Positions 7,427 to 15,763 of a DNA stretch of 32,296 nt are shown here, piece by piece. Below the pieces are notes generated by a model. It had not been told where the DNA came from, ran no database searches, and saw only the letters and a list, made by a program, of their open reading frames with translations. Source of the DNA: Alistipes sp. (GTDB taxonomy: Bacteria; Bacteroidota; Bacteroidia; Bacteroidales; Rikenellaceae); NCBI GenBank assembly GCA_017631285.1, contig JAGBTO010000052.1:1-32296 (forward strand), given 5' to 3'. How positions within the stretch are numbered: the first letter of the stretch is position 1; every line of letters begins with the position of its first letter. A program made the position numbers and the translations under genes.

Positions 7427-7498
7427 TGGCCCCGAAAGGATTCGAACCTTCATCGTAAGAACCGGAATCTTATATTCTATCCATTGAACTACGGGGTC
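7427..7498 (-). tRNA. tRNA-Arg (anticodon CCG)
   Basis: The minus strand folds as a tRNA: acceptor GACCCCG with CGGGGCC, D-stem GTTC/GAAT, anticodon stem TAAGA/TCTTA with loop TTCCGGT (anticodon CCG, reading CGG), a short variable loop, and T-arm GAAGG-TTCGAAT-CCTTT with a terminal G-T pair. The discriminator is A and CCA is not encoded. The second acceptor pair is A2-C71, a mismatch; all other acceptor pairs are Watson-Crick. The rest of the fold is sound, so the gene is probably functional. Confidence 0.95.
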
Positions 7499-7505
7499 GC
7501 AGGCA

Positions 7506-7513
7506 CAAAGATG
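7506..7513 (-). promoter_or_regulatory. Near-consensus promoter box for tRNA-Arg
   Basis: The minus strand reads CATCTTTG, one mismatch from TAnnTTTG, 7 bp upstream of the tRNA 5' end at 7498. That distance would start transcription almost at the mature 5' end. Confidence 0.45.
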
Positions 7514-7529
7514 ATAATTTTTTTTGAAT

Positions 7530-8159
7530 ATGACAAATAGAAATCAGAACTGGGCCCGATTAGAGCAGATTATCACCCGCGCAAATATGACTACCAATTC
7601 TTTTGGCAAACATATTGGTTTGACACGCTCTGAAAGTCTATATCAGATAAAGGCTGGGAAATTTGGCATATCTAATAATTTAGCACAACGTATCGTAGAA
7701 AAATTCCCCGAAATAAGCTTAGGGTGGCTGCTTTCAGGCGAGGGTGAGATGTTGGGTGGAAATCCCATTTCACAATTCATCCCCTATTATGACCTCGACA
7801 TAACATCATGCACACAATTAGGCAACGAAATACTTAAACCAACAAGCATATTATCGTTACCTATGATTGAGAAATGCGACTGTGCATTTCGCAGTTGCGA
7901 CAATGCCGTAGGCGATGAGATAATGCCCGGTTCGATAGTATTTCTAAAAAAATTAGCTCCTGAAGCTATTATTCCTGGCAGATTTTATGTGATTATTACA
8001 TCTAATTTCGTAATTTTGCGTAAATTGCGCATACAGGAGACCGGCTCTCACAAGGAATATATCCTCGAGTCGGCAAATAGCCAGCAAGAGGATGTGCGAC
8101 TAAAAGAGCACGAGATATTGGGATTATATCGCGTTGTAGCAAACCTAAAAATGTATTAA
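7530..8159 (+). CDS. S24/LexA-like transcriptional regulator, probably non-cleaving
   Basis: A 209-residue protein with a helix-turn-helix region at about residues 10-70 (ARLEQIITRANMTTNSFGKH through SLGWLLSGEGEML) and an S24-peptidase-like C-terminal domain at about 105-205. This organisation is that of phage-type repressors. In S24 proteases the nucleophile lies in a GDSM-type motif; here the aligned segment reads CDNA (123-126), and the region that normally carries the catalytic Lys reads FVILRKL (160-166) with Arg at the likely position. So self-cleavage is probably lost. I take ATG 7530; an upstream in-frame TTG at 7524 is less likely. It heads a tight plus-strand run ending with the GtrA gene. 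Targets are unknown. Confidence 0.8.
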   Translation: MTNRNQNWARLEQIITRANMTTNSFGKHIGLTRSESLYQIKAGKFGISNNLAQRIVEKFPEISLGWLLSGEGEMLGGNPISQFIPYYDLDITSCTQLGNEILKPTSILSLPMIEKCDCAFRSCDNAVGDEIMPGSIVFLKKLAPEAIIPGRFYVIITSNFVILRKLRIQETGSHKEYILESANSQQEDVRLKEHEILGLYRVVANLKMY

Positions 8160-8181
8160 CAACTTAAAACTTCAGAATAAA

Positions 8182-9237
8182 ATGATGGCTATAAAAACAA
8201 AAGAGAACGCTTCGTTATTGATGGCGGCAATGGCTGCAGCAATAGTTGCAGTTGTTATGGTGGTAAGTGGTATAGTGTGGTGGAAAGTCCTCATGATAGG
8301 AGTTGTTGTGTTTATCGTGATGGCTATATTCTCGCTCTATATGATAAAGTCTTATGTGGCATATAAGTTAAAGCCCATCTACTCGATGGTGCTTTCTCGT
8401 GATGTGCATACAGCCGAGATTGTCGAGGAGTTGCAGGACAAACATGTTGAGAATATTTCTGAAGAACTCACAGCCTGGGCTGATGACAACAACAAAGAGA
8501 TTTCGCGCCTTAAACAGAGCGAGGAATTTCGCAGACAATATCTGGGCAATGTTGCTCATGAGTTGAAGACTCCAATATTCAATATTCAAGGCTACATATC
8601 GACATTGCTTGATGGCGGTTTGGAAGACGAACTTATAAATCGCAAGTATCTGGAGCGCGCCGAAAAGAGTATCGACCGCTTGATAAATATCGTCAATGAT
8701 TTGGATACCATCAACAAACTCGAGAATGATATGAATCGTTTGAAGATGGAGAATTTCGACATTGTAGCACTCACCAAGGAGATTGCCGAGCAGTTTGAGA
8801 TGGAGGCTACAAAGCGCAACATCAAGGTCACTGTCAAAGGCGCCGACTCGCTTCCATCGGCCTTCAGAGTCATGGCCGACAAGCACTTCACCGGTCAGGT
8901 GCTTGTGAACCTTATTATCAACTCAATCAATTACGGCAAGGAGGGCGGTACAACCCGTATTCGTTTCCGCGACATGTTGGATAAGATATTAATCGAGGTA
9001 GAGGATACAGGTGTAGGTATTGCCAAGGAGGATTTACCTCGCATCTTCGAGCGTTTCTATCGTGTTGATAAAGGTCGTTCACGCGAGAAAGGTGGCACCG
9101 GCTTGGGTTTAGCTATCGTCAAGCATATTATCGAAGCTCATGGCGAACGCATCACCGTGCGTAGTGAGCTGGGCTCGGGTACAACTTTTGCCTTTCCACT
9201 AAAGAAAGCAACAGATTTGGCAACTTCAAAGAAATAA
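8182..9237 (+). CDS. Membrane sensor histidine kinase, PhoR-like, no adjacent response regulator
   Basis: Two transmembrane helices (about residues 11-31 and 34-55) are followed by a short linker and a complete kinase core: H-box NVAHELKTPI with phospho-acceptor His126, N-box NLIINSINYG, G1 VEDTGVGI, F-box FERFYRVDKGRS and G2 GGTGLGLAIVKH. At 351 residues, with almost no periplasmic loop, it probably senses a membrane or cytoplasmic cue. It lies 22 bp after the S24-like regulator and 19 bp before lgt. No receiver-domain gene is in the window, so its partner must be encoded elsewhere. The neighbours suggest an envelope-related signal, but that is inference. Confidence 0.93.
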   Translation: MMAIKTKENASLLMAAMAAAIVAVVMVVSGIVWWKVLMIGVVVFIVMAIFSLYMIKSYVAYKLKPIYSMVLSRDVHTAEIVEELQDKHVENISEELTAWADDNNKEISRLKQSEEFRRQYLGNVAHELKTPIFNIQGYISTLLDGGLEDELINRKYLERAEKSIDRLINIVNDLDTINKLENDMNRLKMENFDIVALTKEIAEQFEMEATKRNIKVTVKGADSLPSAFRVMADKHFTGQVLVNLIINSINYGKEGGTTRIRFRDMLDKILIEVEDTGVGIAKEDLPRIFERFYRVDKGRSREKGGTGLGLAIVKHIIEAHGERITVRSELGSGTTFAFPLKKATDLATSKK

Positions 9238-9256
9238 ATAGATAAAACCATTTTTC

Positions 9257-10120
9257 ATGCTAGATTTTCTATACATCGTTTGGGATTTCGATCCTGTGAT
9301 GTTCTCGATCGGAGGTTTTGAACTTCGATACTATGGACTTATGTGGGCCATCACATTCCTACTTGGAGAGCGATTCTTCTCTACTTTTGCCAAACGCGAA
9401 GGTTTCAGCAATGAGATTGTAGAGACCGGATTTATATGGATTGTTCTGGGTGCTGTTTTAGGTGCTCGCGTGGGACACTGCTTATTCTACGAATTCCCAT
9501 ACTACATCACCAAGCCTTGGGCTATTATCACAGAATTCCGCAATGGCGGTATGGCAAGCCATGGCTCGGCTTTAGGTATGTTGTTGGGTATGTGGATTAC
9601 ATGCCGTAAGCATAAGATGGCTTATGTATGGTGGCTTGACCGCATAATGATACCCGTAGCCATAGGAGGAGCCTTGGTACGCTTGGGTAATCTATTCAAT
9701 TCCGAGATTGTGGGTTGCACTACCGATGTCCCATGGGGCTTCAAGTTCATGCGTTTATATCCCAACATACCAATTGAGAATATTCCAGTCCAGCATCCTG
9801 CGCAACTATATGAGGCAATATGCTATATCATCACATTCTTCATTCTTATGTGGATGTATTTCAAGGGTGACCAGGGACGTAAGCATGCCGGTTTGATGTT
9901 TGGCATAGGTTTGATAGGCATATTCCTAACACGCCCATTCATCGAACTTATCAAAGAGAATCAGGAGGCATTCGAGGAGGGCATGGCAATGAACATGGGG
10001 CAGCTGCTCAGTATTCCATTTATCATCCTCGCGGCATATATGATTTGGGGTAGCTTGAAGGGTAAATTCCCTGTGGCAACACCACCTAAAAGCATAAACA
10101 AGAACAAAAAGCAGAGATAG
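9257..10120 (+). CDS. lgt: Prolipoprotein diacylglyceryl transferase
   Basis: First enzyme of lipoprotein maturation: attaches diacylglycerol from phosphatidylglycerol to the lipobox Cys in the inner membrane. Signatures seen are the RNGGMASHGSALG segment with SHG at residues 101-103, the Lgt signature RLGNLFNSE at 142-150, and HPAQLYEA. About seven hydrophobic segments are spread over 287 residues, as in the family. It would act on lipoproteins such as the one at 31148. It sits inside a run of envelope genes and overlaps none; the SPOR-protein gene starts 4 bp after its stop. Confidence 0.97.
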   Translation: MLDFLYIVWDFDPVMFSIGGFELRYYGLMWAITFLLGERFFSTFAKREGFSNEIVETGFIWIVLGAVLGARVGHCLFYEFPYYITKPWAIITEFRNGGMASHGSALGMLLGMWITCRKHKMAYVWWLDRIMIPVAIGGALVRLGNLFNSEIVGCTTDVPWGFKFMRLYPNIPIENIPVQHPAQLYEAICYIITFFILMWMYFKGDQGRKHAGLMFGIGLIGIFLTRPFIELIKENQEAFEEGMAMNMGQLLSIPFIILAAYMIWGSLKGKFPVATPPKSINKNKKQR

Positions 10121-10123
10121 GAG

Positions 10124-10945
10124 ATGGTTACAGAGGTAAATAAAATCATATATAACATGTTGGTGAGCAGCCGCGGTGTATATCTACCCGACGTGGGCTC
10201 GCTATACATCGAGCGACAGGCTGCACGCAAAATTGCAGACAACAAACTACTCAGCCCTCGCAACGTGGTGAATTTCACCACTCAGGTGCAGGCACCATCA
10301 CTTGTGGACGAGATAACATCCATCGCCAAATGCGATGTAGCTCAGTCGCAAGATATATATGAGCGCTGGCTGGCAAAGACACGCATAGACAACACCCTAA
10401 CTATTGAGGGTATAGGCAAGTTGGTGGATAAAAGTTTCATCATTGAAGATGGGTTCAACTCAACAATCAATCCACAGGGCTCAAAAATATTGGTCGTGCG
10501 CCGCAAGAAGTCTAATCTATGGCTCTATATATTAAGTGCCGCATGCGTGCTATTTGCTTTGGGTATGTTTGCTTTTATAAAGATGGCTGACACAACACCT
10601 GCAACAGGTGGAGCAACCGAAACCGAGAAAGTCATACCTTTGACCGAGCTCACTCCTGCCATAGAACAGGATTCGACACAACAAACCGCAGTTGAACAAC
10701 CACTAACCCAGCCTAAAGAGTATGCCTTCTATGTGGTGATGGGAGTGTTTGCACAAGAGGAGAATGCCATGCGTGCCGTAGAGCAGGTGAACGCAAAGAT
10801 TAACGATGCAGCATGTGTCATCCGTCCGTTCAAAGATAAGCACATGGTAACAATATTCGGTAGCGACAAACGCTCTGATTGTAACTCATACGCAAACGCT
10901 TATCGTGACATATATCCTAATTTGTGGATCTACGAAATTAAGTGA
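10124..10945 (+). CDS. HU-CCDC81 / SPOR domain membrane protein
   Basis: Three parts are visible in 273 residues. Residues 1-120 resemble the tandem bacterial HU-CCDC81 domains of Bacteroidota (KIIYNMLVSSRGVYLPDVGSL, then TLTIEGIGKLVDKSF), HU-fold modules in the cytoplasm. A single transmembrane helix runs from about 131 to 152. After a Thr/Gln-rich linker, residues 197-273 form a SPOR domain (FYVVMGVFAQEENAMRAVEQV), which in other bacteria binds denuded septal peptidoglycan. The topology would link something inside the cell to division-site wall, but the N-terminal ligand is unknown. It is packed between lgt and the GtrA gene, whose ATG overlaps this gene's TGA. Confidence 0.85.
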   Translation: MVTEVNKIIYNMLVSSRGVYLPDVGSLYIERQAARKIADNKLLSPRNVVNFTTQVQAPSLVDEITSIAKCDVAQSQDIYERWLAKTRIDNTLTIEGIGKLVDKSFIIEDGFNSTINPQGSKILVVRRKKSNLWLYILSAACVLFALGMFAFIKMADTTPATGGATETEKVIPLTELTPAIEQDSTQQTAVEQPLTQPKEYAFYVVMGVFAQEENAMRAVEQVNAKINDAACVIRPFKDKHMVTIFGSDKRSDCNSYANAYRDIYPNLWIYEIK

Positions 10946-11439
10946 TGCGTATTGCTGAGATAATAGGGAAAGTAATCGATAGTCTATATATTCGACCCAT
11001 TTCACACATTGTTCCGAATAGTGTGTTTCGATATGGTGTGTGTGGAGGTGTAAATATGACACTCGACATAGTGTGGTACTATTTAATCCTTCACTACATC
11101 GTAGCCGAGCGATTTATCGATTTGGGATTTTTGGTTATCTCTCCACATATCGCAGCCTTGATTGTGGTATTTCCCATAACATTCTTCACTGGATTTTGGC
11201 TCAATCGCAATGTAGCATTTAGGGCCACCTCGTTCGGTCAAGGCAAACAACTCTTCCGCTACACGCTGTCGGTGGCAGGGTCAATATTGCTCAACTATGT
11301 ATGCTTGAAGTTTTTTGTCGAGGTATGCCACATTTGGGCAACTCCGTCAAAGGCACTCACCACGGTTGTAAGTGTGGCATATAGCTATTTAGTGGGCAGG
11401 CATTTCACCTTTGTAGAACACACAAAGTCATCAACATAG
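10945..11439 (+). CDS. GtrA-like membrane protein
   Basis: A small four-helix membrane protein with GtrA hallmarks: VFRYGVCGGVNMTLDIVWYY in the first helix and the conserved loop FWLNRNVAFRA before the third. GtrA-family proteins help move lipid-linked sugars across the inner membrane or recruit a glycosyltransferase. The start is ATG 10945-10947, which overlaps the preceding TGA by one base; GTG 10942 is possible. It ends the plus-strand run begun by the S24-like regulator. A candidate partner is the soluble GT2 enzyme at 6488-7207, because these two domains are fused in many homologues; that pairing is inference. Confidence 0.88.
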   Translation: MRIAEIIGKVIDSLYIRPISHIVPNSVFRYGVCGGVNMTLDIVWYYLILHYIVAERFIDLGFLVISPHIAALIVVFPITFFTGFWLNRNVAFRATSFGQGKQLFRYTLSVAGSILLNYVCLKFFVEVCHIWATPSKALTTVVSVAYSYLVGRHFTFVEHTKSST

Positions 11440-11441
11440 AG

Positions 11442-13481
11442 TTACACTATCTCGTCACGCATCTTCTGCAACTCGTACATCTTATCACGATAACGTATTG
11501 CTGCAAGGAAATCCTGCGACTTGGCAGCTCGCTCCATATCTTCACGACTCTTTGCTATAAGTTTATCAAGCTCACCAACATCAATCTTCTCAGTAGCAGA
11601 ATACCCACCCTGAACGTCAGCGGCCACAGCATAATGCTGCTCTTGAATAGGATATGCCGTCATATCGTTAGGTCGCTCCATGGATGCAAGTAACAAACTT
11701 TGCCCCTTGCCACTCTTCTTCGCCTGACCGGGAGCCAAGCCATGCTCCATGTTATATTTAATCTGCTTTTCTCGACGACGATTGCTCTGCTCGATGGCTT
11801 TACGCATAGAATCTGAACAGTTGTCGGCATATAAAATCACTCGTCCATTAGGGTGGCGAGCTGCACGACCTGCCATCTGCGTCAAAGAGCGTACGTTGCG
11901 CAGGAAGCCCTCCTTATCGGCATCCATGATCACCACAAGACTCACCTCGGGCAAATCCAGACCCTCACGCAAGAGATTCACACCCACCAAGACATCAAAC
12001 GCATCGGCACGCATATCCTCCAGAATCTGCACACGTTCAAGAGTCTCAACATCCGAGTGAATATAGCGATTACGAACACCCACGCGGTCAAAGTAGCGAG
12101 ATAACTCCTCAGCCAAACGCTTTGTTATGGTGCATACCATTATCTTCTCCTTGCTCTTAACTCTTATCTGAATCTCCTCTAATAGATTATCAATCTGTTT
12201 ATCAGTCTCACGCACCTCAATCGGCGGATCAATAAGACCCGTAGGACGTATGAGCTGCTCGACAACCACACCCTCACACATATCAAGTTCGTAATCAGCA
12301 GGCGTAGCACTCACATATAATGCATTCTTTACCAACAACTCAAACTCGCTAAACATCAACGGGCGATTATCCTTTGCTGCCGGGAGACGGAAACCATATT
12401 CAACCAGATTCTCCTTTCTTGCCCTATCGCCGCCATACATAGCGTGTACCTGAGGCAGGGTTACATGACTCTCGTCGATAATCATCAAATAATCTTTAGG
12501 GAAATAATCCAGCAAGCAGAAAGGTCGTTCACCCTCTTTTCTGCCATCGAAATAGCGCGAGTAGTTCTCAATGCCCGAACAATAACCCAACTCCTTAATC
12601 ATCTCCAGGTCATACTCCACCCTCTGCTTTAAGCGCTGCGCCTCCATAGCCCTACCCTGTTGCTCGAAAAAGGCTATGCGCTCACCCATATCCACATATA
12701 TCCTACTTACAGCTCTATCAATGCGTTCTTTTGTTGTGACAAACATATTGGCAGGGAACAACGTCACCTCGTTCAAATGCTCTATGACTTGACCACTCTG
12801 CGAATCAATGAGTTGTATGGCTTCAATCTCATTATCGAAAAATATCACGCGATAGCAATTATCACCAAAGGCAGCCATGATATCAATGATGTCTCCTCGA
12901 GTGCGGAACGTGGCGGGCGTGAGTTCTAATTCTGTACGCGTATATAGGGCCTCAACAAGTTTATACAACAGCTGTTTATAGTTCTGCACCTCACCTACCT
13001 TTAAACTGATTGATGTTGCATGGAAATCCTCGGGATTACCTATACCATACAAACACGAAACACTCGACACCACAATTACATCTCTACGCCCCGAGAGCAG
13101 AGCCGACGTGGCACTCAAACGCATCTTCTCAATCTCGTCGTTTATCGACAAATCCTTTTCGATGTATGTATCCGTGGTTGGAAGATATGCCTCGGGTTGA
13201 TAATAGTCGTAATATGACACAAAATACTCGACAGCATTCTCGGGAAAGAAGTTCTTAAACTCACCATAGAGCTGTGCTGCAAGTGTTTTGTTATGGCTCA
13301 AAACAATGGTAGGACGATTAAGTTTTGCAATGACGTTAGCCATTGTAAAGGTCTTACCCGAACCTGTAACACCCATCAATGTATTAAATTGCTCGCCTTG
13401 CTCAATCGATTCAACCAATTGAGCGATAGCTTCGGGTTGGTCACCCATAGGAGCAAATTCAGATACGAGTTTAAAATCCAT
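11442..13481 (-). CDS. uvrB: Excinuclease ABC subunit B
   Basis: DNA-damage-verifying helicase-like subunit of nucleotide excision repair, working with UvrA and UvrC. Seen: Walker A GVTGSGKT at residues 37-44, the YYDYYQPEAYLP segment of the beta-hairpin that probes DNA, DEIEKMR, the VVSSVSCLYGIG region, helicase motifs including INLLREGLD-like VGVNLLREGLDLPEV and the QMAGRAARH motif, and a C-terminal UVR domain (LDKLIAKSREDMERAAKSQD) that contacts UvrC. The start MDFKLVSEFAPMGDQPEAI at 13481 matches family N-termini; the in-frame ATG at 13505 would add eight residues. It converges on the GtrA gene with only 2 bp between stops, and no terminator is visible there. Confidence 0.98.
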   Translation of the reverse strand: MDFKLVSEFAPMGDQPEAIAQLVESIEQGEQFNTLMGVTGSGKTFTMANVIAKLNRPTIVLSHNKTLAAQLYGEFKNFFPENAVEYFVSYYDYYQPEAYLPTTDTYIEKDLSINDEIEKMRLSATSALLSGRRDVIVVSSVSCLYGIGNPEDFHATSISLKVGEVQNYKQLLYKLVEALYTRTELELTPATFRTRGDIIDIMAAFGDNCYRVIFFDNEIEAIQLIDSQSGQVIEHLNEVTLFPANMFVTTKERIDRAVSRIYVDMGERIAFFEQQGRAMEAQRLKQRVEYDLEMIKELGYCSGIENYSRYFDGRKEGERPFCLLDYFPKDYLMIIDESHVTLPQVHAMYGGDRARKENLVEYGFRLPAAKDNRPLMFSEFELLVKNALYVSATPADYELDMCEGVVVEQLIRPTGLIDPPIEVRETDKQIDNLLEEIQIRVKSKEKIMVCTITKRLAEELSRYFDRVGVRNRYIHSDVETLERVQILEDMRADAFDVLVGVNLLREGLDLPEVSLVVIMDADKEGFLRNVRSLTQMAGRAARHPNGRVILYADNCSDSMRKAIEQSNRRREKQIKYNMEHGLAPGQAKKSGKGQSLLLASMERPNDMTAYPIQEQHYAVAADVQGGYSATEKIDVGELDKLIAKSREDMERAAKSQDFLAAIRYRDKMYELQKMRDEIV

Positions 13482-13485
13482 GATA

Positions 13486-13493
13486 CAAAGATA
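13486..13493 (-). promoter_or_regulatory. Promoter -7 box for uvrB, very close to the start codon
   Basis: The minus strand reads TATCTTTG, an exact -7 match, only 4 bp upstream of the uvrB ATG at 13481. Transcription would begin at or next to the start codon. A minus-strand TTTG at 13510-13513 is 16 bp further upstream. Confidence 0.55.
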
Positions 13494-13499
13494 GAAATA

Positions 13500-13530
13500 A
13501 TTCAAAATTCAAAATCTAAAATTCAAAATT
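13500..13530. repeat. AATTCAAAATT-type intergenic repeat
   Basis: Four near-copies of ATTCAAA or its variant spaced about 7 bp apart. The same sequence type occurs at 23972-23990 (inverse orientation) and 24753-24786. On the minus strand it supplies TTTG words upstream of the uvrB -7 box. Confidence 0.6.
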
Positions 13531-13536
13531 ACTTAC

Positions 13537-13544
13537 TATATTTG
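13537..13544 (+). promoter_or_regulatory. Promoter -7 box for ruvB
   Basis: TATATTTG, exact TAnnTTTG match, 21 bp before the ruvB ATG at 13566. Divergent from the uvrB promoter, so two DNA repair genes share this 84-bp region. Confidence 0.6.
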
Positions 13545-13565
13545 TGAAAATATTATTCCAAAATA

Positions 13566-14579
13566 ATGGCAAAAGATAGAAATATGAGAAATATCGAGAG
13601 CGACCTCGAATTTGAAAACCGCATACGTCCACAAGAGCTATCAACCTTCTCGGGACAGGATAAGATTGTGGATAACCTAAAGGTTTTCATAAAGGCTGCT
13701 CTGATGCGTGGTGACTCTCTCGACCATGTTCTATTGCATGGCCCTCCGGGACTCGGCAAGACGACACTGGCAAATATTATAGCCCATGAGATGGGTGCGC
13801 AACTTAAGGTAACGTCAGGCCCTGTGCTGGACAAGCCTGGCGACTTGGCTGGTTTGCTCACAAATCTCGACGCGGGCGATGTTCTGTTCATTGATGAGAT
13901 TCACCGTTTGAGCCCAATCGTTGAGGAGTATCTCTACTCGGCGATGGAGGATTACAAGATTGACATCGTTCTCGACAAGGGACCCTCGGCTCGTTCAATT
14001 CAGATTGAGCTCGCACCATTTACATTGGTAGGCGCTACAACACGTAGTGGATTGCTAACATCACCTCTGCGTGCACGCTTTGGCATTAACTGCCACCTGG
14101 AATATTACGACACTCCCGTATTGGCGGGCATCGTTAAGCGCTCATCTCGCATCCTCGACATTTCGATTGACGACGACGCAGCTCATGAGGTGGCTCTGCG
14201 CTCACGCGGCACACCACGTATAGCTAATGCCCTGTTGCGCCGTGTAAGAGACTTTGCAATGGTTAAAGGCGAAGGACACATCGACCTTGCTATAACCCGC
14301 ATAGCACTGCAGGCACTAAACATCGACTCACGAGGCTTAGACCAGATGGATAATAAGATTCTATCGACCATTATCGAGAAATTTAAGGGTGGCCCCGTAG
14401 GTCTTAACACCATAGCTACGGCTGTGGGCGAGGAGGCTGGAACGATTGAGGATGTTTACGAGCCATTCCTGATAAAGGAGGGTTTCATCAAGCGCACTCC
14501 GCGAGGTCGTGAGGCGACAGAACTCGCCTACAAGCACATGGGTTTTACACCCAAACCCAACGAAGGAATGTTATTCTAA
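13566..14579 (+). CDS. ruvB: Holliday junction branch migration ATPase RuvB
   Basis: AAA+ motor of the RuvABC resolvasome, forming hexameric rings that pump DNA through Holliday junctions. Seen: the N-terminal [18 protein letters not shown] segment, Walker [10 protein letters not shown] at residues 59-67, Walker B VLFIDEIH at 106-113, sensor 1 LVGATTRSG, the arginine-finger region SPLRARFG, sensor 2 [14 protein letters not shown], and the C-terminal winged helix ending in [13 protein letters not shown]. Its 337 residues are full length. It is divergent from uvrB and followed after 15 bp by a metallophosphoesterase on the same strand; ruvA and ruvC are not in the window. Confidence 0.98.
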   Translation: MAKDRNMRNIESDLEFENRIRPQELSTFSGQDKIVDNLKVFIKAALMRGDSLDHVLLHGPPGLGKTTLANIIAHEMGAQLKVTSGPVLDKPGDLAGLLTNLDAGDVLFIDEIHRLSPIVEEYLYSAMEDYKIDIVLDKGPSARSIQIELAPFTLVGATTRSGLLTSPLRARFGINCHLEYYDTPVLAGIVKRSSRILDISIDDDAAHEVALRSRGTPRIANALLRRVRDFAMVKGEGHIDLAITRIALQALNIDSRGLDQMDNKILSTIIEKFKGGPVGLNTIATAVGEEAGTIEDVYEPFLIKEGFIKRTPRGREATELAYKHMGFTPKPNEGMLF

Positions 14580-14594
14580 TTAGCACCAAATCTT

Positions 14595-15725
14595 ATGACT
14601 CTAAGACGATTAACCACACTACTATTTGCTATGATGATGGCAACATCAGTCATGGCACAAGCTCGCAAGGGTGTACCGCAAATCCCGGTATATGCAGAAC
14701 TGCAGGAGCAGGGTTCATTCTCGATGATTATGGTACCCGACCCACAGAGCTACACCAAATTCGCAGCCAACCAGCCGTTGTTTGATTTACAGACAGCATG
14801 GATTGCTCAGAATATTGAATTACTGAATATCAAGGCTGCGCTATTTACGGGTGACATGGTAGAACATACAGGCAAATTGATATCTGCCCCACTTCCCAAT
14901 GATTACAATGGCGACCAGACGGGGCGTCAGCAGTGGGAGGCTGTATCGCGAGCCTTGAGTCGTCTGGACAATCGCCTGCCATACGTCGTAGCACAAGGTA
15001 ACCACGACATTGGTCACATCACTGCAACCGACCGCCATACCATCATGCCAGAGTATATCTACCCTGAACGAAACATCAAGTGGGAGAAGTCGTTGGTTTC
15101 AACCTGCCCAAACTTTGAGGGTGTGCATACGATGGAGAACTCGGCCTATGAGTTTGAGGATAAGGCTTGGGGTAAGATACTTGTTATAGCATTTGAGTTT
15201 GCACCTCGCGACGAGGCTATCGAGTGGGCACAGAGGCTCACCGAATCGGCTAAATATCAGAATCACAAAGTGATTATTCTCACCCATTCGTGGTTAGACA
15301 CCGCAGGTAATCGTATCGCACATGAGGGTTATACGCTTTCACCTTGCAATTGGGCTGAGGCCGTATGGCAAAAGCTGGTATATCCGTCAAAGAATATATG
15401 TTTGGTATTGTGTGGCCACACAGGCGATGCTCCGGCAATAACAGGCAACGAAGAGGTGGTTGATTACCGCCCAACAAGTTCGCTGCGCACCGATAAAGCA
15501 ATGGATGGAAGAGATATCCCACAGATGATGTTCAACTCACAACAGGGCGACGGCGACTGGAATGGAAATGGTGGTGACTGCTGGTTGAGAATCTTGGAGT
15601 TCCGCCCCGATGGAAAAACCATCAGCGTACGTACATTCTCACCGCTATTCGCACTTTCGCGCCGCACTCAACACATGGCATGGCGCACGGCAGAATATGA
15701 CCAATACGACATCGTGATTGAATAA
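14595..15725 (+). CDS. Secreted calcineurin-like metallophosphoesterase
   Basis: A 376-residue exported hydrolase. Residues 1-22 form a Sec signal peptide ending MAQ. Dinuclear metal motifs appear in order: PDPQ (residues 48-51, in place of the usual DxH), FTGDMVEH with GD at 86-87, GNHD at 135-138, LTHSW and CGHTG. A Gln in the first motif is known in several secreted members. The substrate, a phosphomonoester or phosphodiester outside the cytoplasm, cannot be named. It follows ruvB by 15 bp and is probably cotranscribed with it, though the functions look unrelated. It ends before a strong bidirectional terminator. Confidence 0.9.
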   Translation: MTLRRLTTLLFAMMMATSVMAQARKGVPQIPVYAELQEQGSFSMIMVPDPQSYTKFAANQPLFDLQTAWIAQNIELLNIKAALFTGDMVEHTGKLISAPLPNDYNGDQTGRQQWEAVSRALSRLDNRLPYVVAQGNHDIGHITATDRHTIMPEYIYPERNIKWEKSLVSTCPNFEGVHTMENSAYEFEDKAWGKILVIAFEFAPRDEAIEWAQRLTESAKYQNHKVIILTHSWLDTAGNRIAHEGYTLSPCNWAEAVWQKLVYPSKNICLVLCGHTGDAPAITGNEEVVDYRPTSSLRTDKAMDGRDIPQMMFNSQQGDGDWNGNGGDCWLRILEFRPDGKTISVRTFSPLFALSRRTQHMAWRTAEYDQYDIVIE

Positions 15726-15728
15726 GTA

Positions 15729-15763
15729 AAAAAGGATTTAAGACAATGGCTTAAATCCTTTTT
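15729..15763. terminator. Bidirectional terminator between phosphoesterase and dehydrogenase genes
   Basis: A perfect 14-bp stem (15729-15742 with 15750-15763) with a 7-nt loop and T-tracts on both strands. It overlaps the approach to the minus-strand stop at 15764-15766. Confidence 0.93.

Noticed and set aside
14595..15725. Inactive phosphoesterase because of the missing DxH
   Set aside because: DPQ in the first motif is seen in other secreted calcineurin-like enzymes and the remaining metal motifs are intact.
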